DNA of 36,659 nt, from the NCBI RefSeq assembly GCF_024345475.1, contig NZ_JAGQBE010000020.1, positions 1 through 36,659 on the forward strand, written 5' to 3'. This DNA is from Cyanobium sp. T1B-Tous (GTDB lineage: Bacteria > Cyanobacteriota > Cyanobacteriia > PCC-6307 > Cyanobiaceae). The position numbers and the translations under genes were made by a program. The notes beneath the pieces were generated by a model. The model saw nothing but the letters and a program-made list of their open reading frames with translations, searched no databases and was not told where the DNA came from. Below are positions 35,839 through 36,659 of the stretch, piece by piece (within the stretch, counting starts at the first letter, position 1; every line of letters begins with the position of its first letter).

Positions 35839-35867
35839 GGCTGAGACAGGCCAATCACCTTGGCTGG

Positions 35868-36458
35868 TTAACGGACTACGGCAACCCTAGGTGCCGGTGG
35901 GGCTTTTGGCGCGGCGCCACGGGCCGCTTGTTGGCGCCGGCCGGCGGCCATGGCGCGCAGAATCTGGGCCGGATCCAGCCAGCGGCCGTCATGGCGCATG
36001 CCCCAGTGCAGATGGGGCCCGGTCGTGCGGCCGCTCATGCCCACATGGCCGATCAGTTGGCCAGTCCGCAGGCGCTGGCCCTGGCGCAGCAGTACCGGGC
36101 CACTGCTGTAGATCCCACCGGCGGCAGAGCCCGAGAGGTGGCAATAGATGTGCTCGTAGTTGCCGGAGCGGATCACCAGGCCGACGCCGCAGGCGCCGTC
36201 ATGGATCACGTCCTGCACCACCCCGGCCCACCAGTTCCGGATGGGCGAGCCCATGGGGGCGGCGATATCAAGACCGTAGTGGGGCTCAACCCGGCCCCAG
36301 GGCCCGGTGCGGGTGCCGAAGTGACTGGTGTAGGCCTGAAAGGTGGTGACCGGAAAAACGCCCATCTGCCAACGGCTCTGGGCGAGGGCGGCGGAACTGG
36401 ACAGCGGCAAGGCCGCCAGTGCGACCAGCCCCCAGCTCTTAAAGCAGGCCCAGCGCAT
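35868..36458 (-). CDS. Secreted M23-family metallopeptidase (LysM-less)
   Basis: This 196-residue protein has a signal peptide ([17 protein letters not shown]) and the M23/LytM domain. Motifs are [15 protein letters not shown] (HxxxD zinc ligands), a Tyr/His-containing strand ([11 protein letters not shown]), and [16 protein letters not shown] (HxH). Such enzymes cut peptidoglycan cross-links or act as division or sporulation-type regulators. It ends with a basic Ala/Pro tail ([18 protein letters not shown]). ATG at 36458, overlapping the Hli gene end by 20 bases; it precedes ilvB by 29 bases on the same strand. Confidence 0.92.
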   Translation of the reverse strand: MRWACFKSWGLVALAALPLSSSAALAQSRWQMGVFPVTTFQAYTSHFGTRTGPWGRVEPHYGLDIAAPMGSPIRNWWAGVVQDVIHDGACGVGLVIRSGNYEHIYCHLSGSAAGGIYSSGPVLLRQGQRLRTGQLIGHVGMSGRTTGPHLHWGMRHDGRWLDPAQILRAMAAGRRQQAARGAAPKAPPAPRVAVVR

Positions 36459-36659
36459 GAAGCGGTCCCCGTCCGCTGATCAGCTCCAGCAGGAAAGCGG
36501 AAAAACCCACCATCGCCAAGCGACCGTTCCAAACCTCGGAGCTGTTGTTCCAGCCCCAGGCCCACTTGTCCTGGGGATAGAGCTTCACCTTGGTGGGCAA
36601 CTCGGCCGCCTGATCCAGGTTGACCTCCGGGCCCTCCAGGGCGTGTTGCACGAGGTCGG
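36439..36659 (-). CDS. High-light-inducible (Hli/Scp) chlorophyll-binding protein, 5' end at or beyond window edge
   Basis: A one-helix light-harvesting-like protein. The signature [20 protein letters not shown] (ExxNGRxAMxGF) carries the chlorophyll-binding Glu and Asn; an N-terminal stretch [15 protein letters not shown] precedes it. Hli proteins bind chlorophyll and carotenoids and protect photosystem II or assembly intermediates under high light. A GTG at 36651 would give 70 residues. The frame is still open at the window edge, so the true start may lie outside. Its stop overlaps the M23 start by 20 bases. Confidence 0.9.
   Translation of the reverse strand, partial: DLVQHALEGPEVNLDQAAELPTKVKLYPQDKWAWGWNNSSEVWNGRLAMVGFSAFLLELISGRGPLHALGLL

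Overview
The window looks like chromosome from an alpha-cyanobacterium of the Cyanobium / freshwater-Synechococcus type. It carries a form IA Rubisco inside a cso (alpha-carboxysome) operon. It also has several cyanobacterial or plastid marker genes: light-dependent protochlorophyllide reductase, a PsaM-like peptide, CRR6, Tab2, cyAbrB, a high-light-inducible protein, and the acyl-ACP reductase / aldehyde-deformylating oxygenase pair. The DNA is GC-rich by eye, genes are packed tightly with many overlaps, and I see no insertion sequence, phage, CRISPR array, rRNA or tRNA gene.

Region 1 (about 1-11,500) is a CO2-concentrating locus. Read on the minus strand, it runs sbtA-sbtB (bicarbonate transporter and its PII-like regulator), then csoS1-cbbL-cbbS-csoS2-csoSCA-csoS4A-csoS4B-csoS1E-ferritin-like. 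The start of what looks like an NDH-1 CO2-uptake subunit (NdhF family) is cut by the left edge. csoS1D (tandem-BMC shell pore protein) and the house-cleaning pyrophosphatase rdgB lie just upstream. Clear RNA hairpins sit at the cbbL/cbbS, cbbS/csoS2 and csoS4B/csoS1E junctions, and a terminator-like structured element lies ahead of sbtA.

Region 2 (about 11,600-18,500) holds a small HTH-like protein, por, a membrane/coiled-coil protein, psaM, crr6, a TauE-type permease, a lipoate-ligase-like protein, a site-2-type protease with CBS domains, trpF and a secreted protein. Region 3 (about 18,460-23,700, minus strand) is a lipid/alkane block, creatininase-like - ado - aar - accA - SDR - folE. ADO and AAR make alkanes from acyl-ACP, and AccA supplies malonyl-CoA to the same pool.

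Region 4 (about 23,750-30,250) has an S1-domain RNA-binding protein translationally coupled to a Tab2 homologue, then YfiH, the global regulator cyAbrB, an FAD dehydrogenase converging on cyAbrB with a 62-base overlap, and a Tat-exported metallophosphoesterase. Region 5 (about 30,267-36,659) has ppsA, a small secreted protein, and a minus-strand run hli - M23 peptidase - ilvB - SNase-like - small membrane protein. The IlvB here ends in a zinc-ribbon-like tail.

Most genes belong to known families. The parts that look least described are the structured element before sbtA, the hairpins between cso genes, the near-identity of the CsoS1 and CsoS1E BMC domains, the IlvB zinc-ribbon tail, the degenerate SNase fold and the palindrome ahead of cyAbrB.
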